Below, one piece after another: positions 43,077 through 51,642 of a stretch of 64,000 nt of DNA; the first letter of the stretch is position 1, and each line of letters begins with the position of its first letter. Position numbers and translations under genes: made by a program. Source of the DNA: an uncultured Acidimicrobiales bacterium (GTDB taxonomy: Bacteria; Actinomycetota; Acidimicrobiia; Acidimicrobiales; SZUA-35); the NCBI GenBank assembly GCA_937922805.1, contig CALAJV010000017.1, positions 1 through 64,000 of the forward strand, read 5' to 3'. A model generated the notes under the pieces. It worked only from the letters and a program-made list of their open reading frames with translations. It was not told where the DNA came from and did not search any database.

Positions 43077-43952
43077 GTGACAACGACGGCTATAGGCACC
43101 ACCGCACCCCGATCAACATCGGCAGCACCAATCGAGTTAGAACCGCCGAGCGCGACTACCGGCGCCTGGGGGCACTTTTATCCCCTTGACCATGGAGCAA
43201 CCCGTTGTTGGCTCCAATGGGCGAACAGTAGGCGGGGCCAGCACAAACTCCAATCTTGGAACGACGGCTGGGTAGCGGGAGGGCCAGATTCTCGTCGCTG
43301 GACGAACGACGATCTAGTGGCTCCGGTTGGAGGATCTCGAACTGATTGGATGCAAGCTCAGTTGGTCAAGCAAGCTCAGCGAGGCGACGGCGATGCTGCG
43401 GTAACCCTAACAATGCAGCTTCGGCCCGGACTGCTTCGCTTAGTAAGAAAGACCACAGTATTTCAGCCAATCGGTAACCAGTTCGGTACCTCATTCGGTA
43501 GTGGAAAAACCGTCCGAGACGATGCGAAAGATAGCGTCCTTTCCGCTTTTCAGCTGGTGCTGTTTAATCACAACCTTGAGCGACGTCCAACCAAAATTGC
43601 CGCCAATCTTCTCCTCGATACCCGTCAGCTCCTTTGGCGTGACTCGAACCGATCGGGCCGGATCGAGAGTGCGATACCGAGCTTCGAAAACGGAAATCAC
43701 TATCTCTCGTCGACGCTTCAGGACCAAACGCTCTATACCGATGAACTTGCTAGTCTTGGCACTGCCATTCGGTCACTACCAGGAAGCTCCGCATCTCGAC
43801 GGCTCACCACCGAGCTCGCTTATCGAAGCTGGGTATTGGAAGAGTCGAATGCGTCGATTGCTCGCCAGCTTTCGATCTCTACTGAAGTAGTGAACACCCG
43901 ACTGCACCGACTCCGCTCAGTGTTCAAACAACAGGCGAACAGGTCGAGCTAA
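43077..43952 (+). CDS. Divergent sigma-70-like protein
   Basis: 291 residues from a GTG with GAAGGGA about 8 nt upstream. Residues 1-95 are a unique N-terminal part (GAWGHFYPLDHGATRCWLQW). Residues about 100-190 resemble sigma region 2 (LVKQAQRGDGDAAVTLTMQLRPGLLRL in pieces, then KDSVLSAFQLVLFNH). Residues about 230-285 form a region-4-like helix-turn-helix (ASIARQLSISTEVVNTRLHRL). It lacks the strongly conserved core-binding DxxQ motif in usual form. It may be an alternative sigma factor or a DNA-binding relative. It lies 150 bp after the anti-sigma-like gene. Confidence 0.6.
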   Translation: MTTTAIGTTAPRSTSAAPIELEPPSATTGAWGHFYPLDHGATRCWLQWANSRRGQHKLQSWNDGWVAGGPDSRRWTNDDLVAPVGGSRTDWMQAQLVKQAQRGDGDAAVTLTMQLRPGLLRLVRKTTVFQPIGNQFGTSFGSGKTVRDDAKDSVLSAFQLVLFNHNLERRPTKIAANLLLDTRQLLWRDSNRSGRIESAIPSFENGNHYLSSTLQDQTLYTDELASLGTAIRSLPGSSASRRLTTELAYRSWVLEESNASIARQLSISTEVVNTRLHRLRSVFKQQANRSS

Positions 43953-43983
43953 GCGTTTGGTTCTGGGCTTGAGTCATGACGAA

Positions 43984-45021
43984 TTAGGGAGCGATGACTT
44001 GATCGCCAACCTCGACGTCGCCAACGATCTCAACGAATGTTCCAAATCGCTGGCCTGGGGTAACGGTCACAGCTTCCACGTCTTCGCCGTTAACGACTTC
44101 GACCACGTAGTCGCCGGAGTCCAACCGGAGTACCGCGCTCGCTGGAACTGTCTTCGCTTGAGCGGCAACTACGTCAGTCCAAGCCACAGTAATCGGCACT
44201 ACGTCCCCAACCGGAAGCTCAGCATCGCCTTCGATCGATGCTTGTGCTTGCCAAACGCCATCACCGAGCGGCGAGAAATCAACAACGGTGGCGGTTACTC
44301 GCGAACGATCTGGGAGGCGGGCGGTAATCTCGTCACCAACGTTAAGACGGATTCGTTGATCGGCTGACAACTCGAATTCGAGTTGTCGTTCGTCGGTCGC
44401 TATCGTCATCAAGCTTGGACCGGCAGCACTTCCGCCTACTGTTCCAGACACCGAGCCCAACCGGGCGTTCTCTGGTCCGAAGACCACGTCGTCGCGGCCA
44501 ATCGATCCGGTTTCGGCTACACCGAGATCCTCTTGCCATCGTTGAACGATAGTTACGGTGGCTGAGGTGAACGTTTCGTCGACAGTTATCTCTGACTCGT
44601 CGCCGTAGCCAAGGTCGACCAAGTTCTGCTCCAACTGCAAAACATCGGACCCTTCATCTCCGTTTGATAGCGCTCGCCACGCCGGGACCGAACCGACCAA
44701 GAACACAACCGGTTGATCATCTCGGACATAGAGCACATCGCCTGGAGCGAGCAATGTGTTGGGCGAACTAAGTTCGCTAACTGTGCCGGCGGTCGAACCG
44801 GTGACGCCGAATGACTCAACGAACACCAAATTCCCCGCGGCTTCAAATTCCTCTTCAAGGTCGCGAACAGCAACTTCGGCTGTTTCTCGCTCGACCGATG
44901 TTGCGCCATCATCAGATTCGCTCTCAGGTATCAGCTTCAAAGGGTTGAAGAACGAGAGTGCAACTAAAGTCGCAACCACTATCACCAGGCCGAACCCCAG
45001 CCACTTCGTCAATCGTTTCAT
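43984..45021 (-). CDS. Membrane-fusion (adaptor) protein with peptidoglycan-binding domain, small
   Basis: 345 residues. Its ATG overlaps the stop of the permease gene (TGATG), so translation is coupled. One N-terminal membrane helix (about 8-26), a region of about 90 residues, then a PG_binding_1 domain (ALSNGDEGSDVLQLEQNLVDLGYG onward in parts, with QRWQEDLGV). The C-terminal part is a HlyD-like barrel and lipoyl-type region ending GDQVIAP. Such adaptors sit outside the membrane beside MacB-type permeases and may contact the cell wall. It is the last gene of the five-gene export operon. Confidence 0.85.
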   Translation of the reverse strand: MKRLTKWLGFGLVIVVATLVALSFFNPLKLIPESESDDGATSVERETAEVAVRDLEEEFEAAGNLVFVESFGVTGSTAGTVSELSSPNTLLAPGDVLYVRDDQPVVFLVGSVPAWRALSNGDEGSDVLQLEQNLVDLGYGDESEITVDETFTSATVTIVQRWQEDLGVAETGSIGRDDVVFGPENARLGSVSGTVGGSAAGPSLMTIATDERQLEFELSADQRIRLNVGDEITARLPDRSRVTATVVDFSPLGDGVWQAQASIEGDAELPVGDVVPITVAWTDVVAAQAKTVPASAVLRLDSGDYVVEVVNGEDVEAVTVTPGQRFGTFVEIVGDVEVGDQVIAP

Positions 45022-46244
45022 CAAGTAGCCCTCAACGCTTCGGTCGGAGCCAATCGAGCCGCCCTCATCGCTGGATACAACCCGGCGATCGCGCCGATGA
45101 TCACGGCCGAGGCCAACCCGCCAATAATTGCCAACGGAGGAACAACTACTTGCCAACCTTGAGCGGTTGAATAACCGGCAGTAACTAGCGCTCCCAGTAC
45201 CACACCGGCCAGACCGCCAATGACCGACAAAATTAGTGACTCCGTTAGGAACTGACGTCGAATGTGCGCCCGAGTCGCCCCTAACGCTCGACGAAGTCCA
45301 ATTTCGTTCCGACGTTCAATTACTGCGATGACCATCACGTTGGCAATGCCAACGCCACCGACTAGCAGCGATACGGCACCCAAACCAAGAAACAGATTGG
45401 TGAACGCTGACTCGGTTGCGTCCTGGGCCTCCAACAATTCCGACGGCCGAGAGATCGAAACCTCATCGGGACTTTGAGGGTCGACGGTCGGTCCGAGGAC
45501 CGAGCGAACTTGGTCGATGCTTCCCGCTCGAGTTCTAAGAACGATAATGCTTGGGTTTAACTCGGCCTCAAACATCGAGGCGGCAATGGGCTTACCGATC
45601 AAGGCCGCCCGATCCAGGTCGGGAGCGAGGGGGAAAGGGGCCAAGATGCCAACGACGGCAAACCACTCACCACCGATGTAGACCATCGGACCCTGATCGA
45701 CTTCGGTTACGGCTAAACGTTCGGCCGCTACCGAGCCAAGAACCACGGTTGGAACTGATGCTTTGGCCTCGTCTAGCCAGACTCCAGTTGAGACATCGCC
45801 GTTTAATGTGGCCAGCAGGTCAAGGTCGGCGGCCATGACGCTTAAGCCGCCAGTTTCATTGGGATTGACCACATCGTTGCGGAGGATGGTCTGCTCCATT
45901 TCAACTACATCGGCAACTCGTTCCACTGGACCGATTCGACTTACTTTGGCCACAGACTCTTCTGGCAACGTGCCGTCTCCGCCACCGAAACCACCGCTCG
46001 GTTGGACCGACAGCAAGTTTGTGCCTAGCGCTTCGATTTGAGCTTGAAGGTCGGCTCTGCTTGACTCGGAAATTCCCAACACGCCGACCATGGCGGCGAT
46101 ACCAATCGTTATGCCAAGGGCGGAAAGCGCAGTTCGCATTTTGCGGGTTCGGAGCCCAGAACTTCCGACCGACACAACGTCTGCCGGGCGCAGCTTACTC
46201 GGCTTCAGTTTGCGACTTTCGTTCGATCGCGGTCCATCACTCAT
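45021..46244 (-). CDS. MacB-type ABC transporter permease
   Basis: 407 residues. Layout of the MacB/FtsX family: a first helix (about 45-67; MRTALSALGITIGIAAMVGV), a large extracytoplasmic domain (about 70-280) and three C-terminal helices (about 290-400), with RRNEIGLRRALGAT before the last pair. These proteins do not form a channel; they couple ATP use in the cytoplasm to mechanical work outside. It overlaps the ATPase gene by 8 bp. Confidence 0.93.
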   Translation of the reverse strand: MSDGPRSNESRKLKPSKLRPADVVSVGSSGLRTRKMRTALSALGITIGIAAMVGVLGISESSRADLQAQIEALGTNLLSVQPSGGFGGGDGTLPEESVAKVSRIGPVERVADVVEMEQTILRNDVVNPNETGGLSVMAADLDLLATLNGDVSTGVWLDEAKASVPTVVLGSVAAERLAVTEVDQGPMVYIGGEWFAVVGILAPFPLAPDLDRAALIGKPIAASMFEAELNPSIIVLRTRAGSIDQVRSVLGPTVDPQSPDEVSISRPSELLEAQDATESAFTNLFLGLGAVSLLVGGVGIANVMVIAVIERRNEIGLRRALGATRAHIRRQFLTESLILSVIGGLAGVVLGALVTAGYSTAQGWQVVVPPLAIIGGLASAVIIGAIAGLYPAMRAARLAPTEALRAT

Positions 46245-47052
46245 CGTTCGCTCGGTTCAATAATTGACTGCTAGCAGTGTGGCCGGGCGCTGATTTCCCG
46301 GCAGGCCAACCAGAACCAGCATCGTTCGAGTGCGACGGTGACGTGTCGGTTTCGATCCGACCATCTCTCACCGAAATTTGACGGGGTAGTGAGCTAGCTA
46401 GCTCGCGATCATGGGTAATCACCAGGATTGTCGAGCCAGCCTGGTGCAATCCGTGAAGCAACTCCATGATGGCTTCGCTCGCAGCCGAGTCGAGATTCCC
46501 CGTTGGTTCGTCAGCCAGGACGATGGCCGGGTCGTGGACGATGGCGCGAGCAATAGCGACTCTCTGCCTCTCGCCCCCGGACAGTTGGTTGGGAAAATGA
46601 CCGAGCCGATGAGCGAGTCCAACCTTTATCAAGGCCTCGGCCGCCGCTACTCGCCGTTTTGCCGTTGGAAGGCCAGCGTACAGTAACCCATTGGCCACGT
46701 TATCTAGGGCGCTCATTCCGTCGATTAGGAAGAACTGTTGGAAGACGAACCCGATTAGCTGGGACCGAACAGCTGACAATCGTCGGTCTCCAAACTCCGA
46801 AACGTTTCGGCCGTCGATGCGTAGTTGACCGGTCGTCGGACGATCTAGGGTTCCCATAACGTGCAGCATTGTTGACTTGCCCGAACCAGAAGGTCCGACG
46901 ATTGCTGCTAGTTCGCCGTCCTCGACTCGAAGTGAGACGCCATCGAGCGCTCGAACCGGCGGCGTGCCCGGATACTCCTTAACAATGTCGATCAGTTCGA
47001 GCGCTGGAGTTGACGTGAGTTGCGCTATTGTCGCCGGACTAGCTTTGGTCAT
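46237..47052 (-). CDS. MacB/LolD-type ABC transporter ATPase
   Basis: 271 residues. Walker [10 protein letters not shown]-loop FVFQQFF, signature [14 protein letters not shown], Walker [13 protein letters not shown] and a switch histidine in VITHDRE. It matches the LolD/MacB/FtsE group that works with FtsX-like permeases. Its ATG overlaps the stop of the upstream adaptor (ATGA). The C-terminal 40 residues (Ser/His/Gly-rich) extend beyond the usual domain. Confidence 0.95.
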   Translation of the reverse strand: MTKASPATIAQLTSTPALELIDIVKEYPGTPPVRALDGVSLRVEDGELAAIVGPSGSGKSTMLHVMGTLDRPTTGQLRIDGRNVSEFGDRRLSAVRSQLIGFVFQQFFLIDGMSALDNVANGLLYAGLPTAKRRVAAAEALIKVGLAHRLGHFPNQLSGGERQRVAIARAIVHDPAIVLADEPTGNLDSAASEAIMELLHGLHQAGSTILVITHDRELASSLPRQISVRDGRIETDTSPSHSNDAGSGWPAGKSAPGHTASSQLLNRANDE

Positions 47053-48740
47053 TTTGGCACGACCACTTGATCGCCCGGCTCGATGCCGCCCTCAGTAATC
47101 TCAACGTACCCGTCGTCGAATGCTCCGAGTTCGACGCCAACGAGCGTTCGATCTCCGCTGTCTTCAGCAACCTCGACGGCGAAGCCGCCCTCTTTCAACG
47201 CTACTAACGCCCTAGTTGGAACAGCGATTGCTCCTTCGACCGCCTCACCGATCGTCGAGACGGTCACCGTGCCTTCTATCACGTCGGCACTGGACAGAAC
47301 TTCGATAGAGATCGTAACTGTCGGTTCGCCGTCCTGGTTGGCCGCCTCTTCTACTGGCCCGATCACAGCAACTTGCCCGTCGACAAGCGACTCGTCTGCT
47401 AATTCAATGGAAACTTGATCGCCGACTTCGAACTCATCAGCGTCAGCTACAGCGACTACAACTGACACCTCTAACTCTGAAGTCGATGCCGAAAGGGCAA
47501 GACGGTCACCTTCAAAGTGAGTTTCGACCGTTCGATTTGATGGCACAACAACGTAGTGCCCCGGATCGGCTGAGCCGGTGTCTGGGATGTCGGTGGCCGA
47601 CTGCCATGCCCTTATTGCGTCGGTAGTGGCATCAGTTACTACACCATCAATGGTCATGGCCTCGTCTGGGTCATACCCCTCATCAGCCAATGCTTGTTCA
47701 AGTTCTTGGTCAGTAAAAGTATTGCTGGTAAGGACATCGGCGACCGGATCAGACAACTGATTTGATAAAAGGGCGACGACTGGTTCGTCGTCAACGAGGT
47801 ATAGGACAGTGCCGTGTTCGATCCGCGACCCGATCGAGGCTCTGCTACTTATGGTTCCAACAAGCCCACTCGCGACATCAGTCACCTGACGTTGAGAGGA
47901 AACACCGGCAATTACGCCAGAGGCGGCTGATCCTACCTGGGCCGGAGACGTGATTATTGATGGACCGGGGACGACGACAACATCATCGGGATCGACAACA
48001 CCGGTAACTTCTCGACCTATGTCCTCTTGCCACCGTTCGACCATGTCTGCGGTGTTAGCCGTGTACTCATTGTCAATAGTAATCGTTTCATCAGGATCGT
48101 AGCCCAGGGCTACCAGGTTCGTTTCGATAAGCCGAACGTCGACTCCCTCTGTTGCCGTGTTCACCGTTCGCCACAAGGGGCGATCTCCGAAAATGGCAAC
48201 TACAGGCTGTTCATCGATTGCGGCGATTACGTCGCCCCGGTTTAGCGGCGCCCCATTTTCTACCGACGAGGTAATCGTGCCAGTCGAGCCCACGACATCG
48301 ACTAGCTCGCCATAGGACAGGGTGCCGACCCAATCGACTTGCTCGAGAAGGTCACGACGTTCGACATCGGCAACGGCAAGCTCTACTTGTGCGACTTCGT
48401 CATCTTCAGCCGCGCTCGAACGATTATCAAGCCATCGACCAACCCCGAACGCGGCCAAGGCACCAAGAACTAGGCCGACGACTAGCCACGGCCACCGAGA
48501 AGACCTAGACGCCAGCTCTTGGGCCACCAACGTCGACGCATCCGGAACTTCACCGGTTTTAGATTTTGTGATCTTGGCCGCTTTGCCGCCACCAAGCGGG
48601 GCGATTATCGAGCCTTGCGTTGCCCCATGACTTGATCTTTGTATTGATTGATTCGACGGCTGCGTTTGGTTGGGTATCGCTTGTTCGTCGTTTTTTGGAT
48701 GGTTGCTTTTAGGGTTTTGAGAGTCGGCTACGTCAGCCAT
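47049..48740 (-). CDS. Membrane-fusion protein with two peptidoglycan-binding domains, large
   Basis: 563 residues. A disordered cytoplasmic N-terminus of about 75 residues (Asn/Gln/Ser-rich) precedes one membrane helix (about 82-102; WPWLVVGLVLGALAAFGVG). Outside are two PG_binding_1 domains, near 165-240 (LIETNLVALGYDPDETITID) and 300-365 (LEQALADEGYDPDEAMTID). A HlyD/MacA-like barrel region and a C-terminal [12 protein letters not shown] follow. Two wall-binding domains and a second adaptor in the same operon are unusual. It likely bridges the permease and the wall. Confidence 0.87.
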   Translation of the reverse strand: MADVADSQNPKSNHPKNDEQAIPNQTQPSNQSIQRSSHGATQGSIIAPLGGGKAAKITKSKTGEVPDASTLVAQELASRSSRWPWLVVGLVLGALAAFGVGRWLDNRSSAAEDDEVAQVELAVADVERRDLLEQVDWVGTLSYGELVDVVGSTGTITSSVENGAPLNRGDVIAAIDEQPVVAIFGDRPLWRTVNTATEGVDVRLIETNLVALGYDPDETITIDNEYTANTADMVERWQEDIGREVTGVVDPDDVVVVPGPSIITSPAQVGSAASGVIAGVSSQRQVTDVASGLVGTISSRASIGSRIEHGTVLYLVDDEPVVALLSNQLSDPVADVLTSNTFTDQELEQALADEGYDPDEAMTIDGVVTDATTDAIRAWQSATDIPDTGSADPGHYVVVPSNRTVETHFEGDRLALSASTSELEVSVVVAVADADEFEVGDQVSIELADESLVDGQVAVIGPVEEAANQDGEPTVTISIEVLSSADVIEGTVTVSTIGEAVEGAIAVPTRALVALKEGGFAVEVAEDSGDRTLVGVELGAFDDGYVEITEGGIEPGDQVVVPK

Positions 48741-48778
48741 GTACCAAGAGCTTTCTGGAATCGGTGAACAGGAGTGTA

Positions 48779-49522
48779 CTAGCCACGACCAGGAGCGTTG
48801 GCAAACGCTTCCTCTAGGAACGGGTCGCAGGTTTCCAATGCGGCCTGAACCTCGGGGTCTTCGGCGTCGAGCCCAAGTTGTTCAATCAGTCGAGCTTGGC
48901 GGTTACCGAAGCCACGCTCGCGTTCACCTTCTTGACGTTGACCTTGACCTTGGCCTTGGCCGTCACCTTCTGCCTCTGTTTGATTTTGGGCTTGATCCTG
49001 TTGCTGACCTTGACCTTGGCCTCCGCCAAGGGTGATATCACCAACGTCGAATCCTTCGTCGCGGATGCAGTCAGTGAAGGCGATCAGGCCTTCTTCAATT
49101 CCAGCTTGAGCCGCTTCCCGGTCGCCGCGGCCACCAAAACCACCAGCCTCGATATGTTCTTGGCAAGCCTCCCGAGCCGCTCGTAAATCATCGTCTCGTT
49201 CGAGCCCTTCGAAGCTCTCGCGTAGGTTCACGTTGCCTTCAGCGTCTATTCCCACATCGGGGAAATCGATCCCTTCGTCCCGCATGCACTGGGAGAACGC
49301 CAGCGCCGCCTGTTCTGGGTCTACGGTCGCTTCTGCTGACTGGTTTGAGTCTGAGGATTCAGTCGCTTCAGCTGCATCTGAGAGTGAAGCAACTTCATCG
49401 TCGATCAGTGTCGCCACCTCGCCGTCTTGTTGCTGGTCACCAGATTCAGCATTCTCTGCTGACGATCCGCATGCGGTGAGCGAGAAACATATGGCGACTG
49501 ATACGAACCACTTTGTTTTCAT
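48779..49522 (-). CDS. Lipoprotein with two CMRDEG-type cysteine motifs, first gene of the export operon
   Basis: 247 residues. Lipobox SLTAC (C18). An acidic linker runs to about residue 68. Two related blocks follow: FSQCMRDEGIDFPDVGIDAEG and FTDCIRDEGFDVGDITLGG, each later followed by a second cysteine (EACQEH; ETCDPF). Between them lies a Gly/Gln-rich low-complexity stretch (about 170-205). Such small secreted proteins often sit beside MacB-type systems in actinobacteria and may be the exported or sensed partner; that is inference. A GATACT box 7 nt before the ATG would drive the whole operon. Confidence 0.8.
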   Translation of the reverse strand: MKTKWFVSVAICFSLTACGSSAENAESGDQQQDGEVATLIDDEVASLSDAAEATESSDSNQSAEATVDPEQAALAFSQCMRDEGIDFPDVGIDAEGNVNLRESFEGLERDDDLRAAREACQEHIEAGGFGGRGDREAAQAGIEEGLIAFTDCIRDEGFDVGDITLGGGQGQGQQQDQAQNQTEAEGDGQGQGQGQRQEGERERGFGNRQARLIEQLGLDAEDPEVQAALETCDPFLEEAFANAPGRG

Positions 49523-49529
49523 GATCTTT

Positions 49530-49535
49530 AGTATC
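49530..49535 (-). promoter_or_regulatory. -10 box GATACT of the five-gene export operon
   Basis: On the minus strand GATACT, 7 nt, ATG at 49522. It diverges from the start at 49668. Confidence 0.45.
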
Positions 49536-49655
49536 AGGGTTCGATGTTAGAGAACTGTTAACGATGGCAAGAAATCGGTGGTTTGGGCCTTATTGATATG
49601 TGTCGGTCGCTGTAAAGAATCTCGTAGCCGCCTACCATCATTGAGAATTTGGCCC

Positions 49656-49661
49656 CATACT
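49656..49661 (+). promoter_or_regulatory. Possible -10 box CATACT of the proline-rich membrane protein
   Basis: CATACT lies 6 nt before the ATG at 49668, with no ribosome-binding site. Confidence 0.35.
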
Positions 49662-49667
49662 TGTCAC

Positions 49668-51482
49668 ATGACTGACGGCGGACAACCCCCGAACCAGAAT
49701 CGTGAACAACCGACCGAGTTGGGCCAGCCGCCAGATCGTCCACTCCGGGCCCCAACTGAACAGCCACCGCCAAAGGCTAATCTCCGGCCTGCGGTTCCGC
49801 TGCAGTCGCAGCCCGACGAGACTCAAATTTATAGACCCGATCAGCTCGATGACGTAGCCGATCGGTTGGGCGTAGCGTCCACTCGAGATTATGAACCAGA
49901 AGCTCCAATCAAGCACGATCCCCTTTCGGAGGCTCAGCCCCAGCCCCAGCCCCAGCCCCAATCGTGGGACGCCGATACCGACCAAAGTGCACCGGGGCCG
50001 CCACAAGCACCCCCTGTATTCGGACGGTTCGACGACGAGCTAGCCGGTAACACAACTCAAATCGGTGGCCCGCCAGAAACACCAGCGCCCCTCCGCGGAC
50101 CAGCTCCTGGCCCATCGCCGAAGCTCCCGCCCGGTCCACCATCGCAACCGACTCCGGTCGTAGACCCGAGTGCGTCGGCCCCCCGGTTTCAACCCCCCAC
50201 GCCGCCCCAAGGAGCTACCTCAAGTGGCCTCTCCGCTGATTCCGCACCTCTGACTCCCGGATTGGTACCTAGCGATCCGGTTCCAGGGTCACCCAACGCT
50301 TCCTATCCGCCGCCATTGTCGGCTCCATCGCCACGGTTCCCGACATCGCCGGAGCCAGAACAATCGTCGGTTCCTATGCCGCCGCCACAGCCGCCAACAC
50401 CACAAACTCCTGAACAGCCTCTGACGCCAATGCCGCCGCCGGCTCCTCACCCGACAGCTCCAATGCCGCCTCAACCAACAGCCGGTCCACTCGGTCAACC
50501 TAATGGTCCGGCCTCTGAGCCAACTCGTTCGTCAGGTAATGAAATGGGAAGCCCGCCTATGGCAGTCGGGCAGACAGCCGTGCCAGACAAAGCAGGAATG
50601 TTCAACGCTGGTTCTTTGACCAACGACTCTCTGCTGCTTCCGATGATTGCTTTGGCTGGCTCCCTGATAGCGATGGCGGCGGTAGGTATCGCCAACTATT
50701 TTGAGTTCTCTCGCTTAGGGGCATCTGCTTTTTGGGGCGACCTTACCGGCTTTTGGCCTGCCCTGCTTGTGGCGTCAACTGTTGCTCTAGCCATAGCGAC
50801 GACGGACATTTCTGAACGGGCACGAAATGCCTTTATCGCTGCCGCCGCCCTCATCATCATCCCAAGCGGCATCAGTTACCTCCAACTCGTCTGGAACGTT
50901 CTATCTGGTAACGCTCAGTTCCGGGGCTTGTTTCAATCCCTGGTCGGATTTACCGGTCAAACAGTTGCTTTAGCCGCGTTGGCCGCTGGCGCCGCATTCT
51001 TCGCATCTTCGGATCGCGACAAAGCTCAAAAAGTTGTCAGCCTTGGTCTGGTTGCCATTCCAGCACTTGGCGTTCTGTCGACTCCGCGCCTTTGGGGTTC
51101 GATGCCACCGTTGGGATTCATGGATCAGATCGCTGCGTTGTTTTCCGGCTTTACTTTAACTTTGGGCGCAGGGTTGCTCGTCGCCGCCATAGCAAACATT
51201 CTTCGGCCAATCGACAAGCGACTTCGACTTTTGATAGCCGGAGTTGCTGCAGGCACGATCGGTTTCGCTCTGATCCAAGAGTTGGCTTCGAGCATCGGTG
51301 ACGGCCAGGCCCGGTTCTTCAATTTTGGAAACGGGGACGGTCGAGTCACAGTCGCTTTTTGCGCACTGGCCATGGTCTTGTCGCTCTTGAACGGGCAGAA
51401 CAATAATCCAGAACTTACGACAGGTGGCGACAGTGCACTTGCGAGCAATACGCCTGCAAACAGGGCTCTCGATCATTCTTAA
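49668..51482 (+). CDS. Proline-rich multi-pass membrane protein
   Basis: 604 residues from the ATG at 49668 (MTDGGQPPNQ); the frame is open for 90 nt upstream but without protein character. Residues 1-315 are a disordered, Pro/Gln/Thr-rich cytoplasmic region with PQ repeats (PQPQPQPQ). Residues about 325-585 hold about eight hydrophobic helices and no recognisable transporter or enzyme motif. It probably forms a membrane platform whose tail binds partners, but this is inference. It ends 55 bp before the left direct repeat of the island; the terminator for this gene appears to be the one split by the island. Confidence 0.75.
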   Translation: MTDGGQPPNQNREQPTELGQPPDRPLRAPTEQPPPKANLRPAVPLQSQPDETQIYRPDQLDDVADRLGVASTRDYEPEAPIKHDPLSEAQPQPQPQPQSWDADTDQSAPGPPQAPPVFGRFDDELAGNTTQIGGPPETPAPLRGPAPGPSPKLPPGPPSQPTPVVDPSASAPRFQPPTPPQGATSSGLSADSAPLTPGLVPSDPVPGSPNASYPPPLSAPSPRFPTSPEPEQSSVPMPPPQPPTPQTPEQPLTPMPPPAPHPTAPMPPQPTAGPLGQPNGPASEPTRSSGNEMGSPPMAVGQTAVPDKAGMFNAGSLTNDSLLLPMIALAGSLIAMAAVGIANYFEFSRLGASAFWGDLTGFWPALLVASTVALAIATTDISERARNAFIAAAALIIIPSGISYLQLVWNVLSGNAQFRGLFQSLVGFTGQTVALAALAAGAAFFASSDRDKAQKVVSLGLVAIPALGVLSTPRLWGSMPPLGFMDQIAALFSGFTLTLGAGLLVAAIANILRPIDKRLRLLIAGVAAGTIGFALIQELASSIGDGQARFFNFGNGDGRVTVAFCALAMVLSLLNGQNNNPELTTGGDSALASNTPANRALDHS

Positions 51483-51536
51483 CTGGTCGAGCTAGCACCA
51501 AATCAGTGCCGCCATCGAGCGACTCTTATCGATGCA

Positions 51537-51592
51537 AATATGAACCTCGGCCACAGAGTGCGATCTACCGCTGAGATGATAGATAGTTCCGC
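51537..51592 (+). repeat. Left 56-bp direct repeat (partial terminator)
   Basis: Identical over 56 bp to 57323-57378, from AATATGAACC to AGTTCCGC. It carries the left hairpin arm AACCTCGGCCAC (51543-51554), but the matching right arm is missing; island sequence follows from 51593. Confidence 0.97.
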
Positions 51593-51609
51593 AACTAGTC
51601 GTCACAGTT

Positions 51610-51639
51610 GCTGCCGGTCAATCTGCGAAGGCCGGCAGC
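51610..51639 (-). terminator. Hairpin after the island histidine kinase gene
   Basis: GCTGCCGG/CCGGCAGC (51610-51617 and 51632-51639) with a 14-nt loop, immediately downstream of the kinase stop on the minus strand. No T-run follows, so it is a weak terminator at most. Confidence 0.4.
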
Positions 51640-51642
51640 GGG

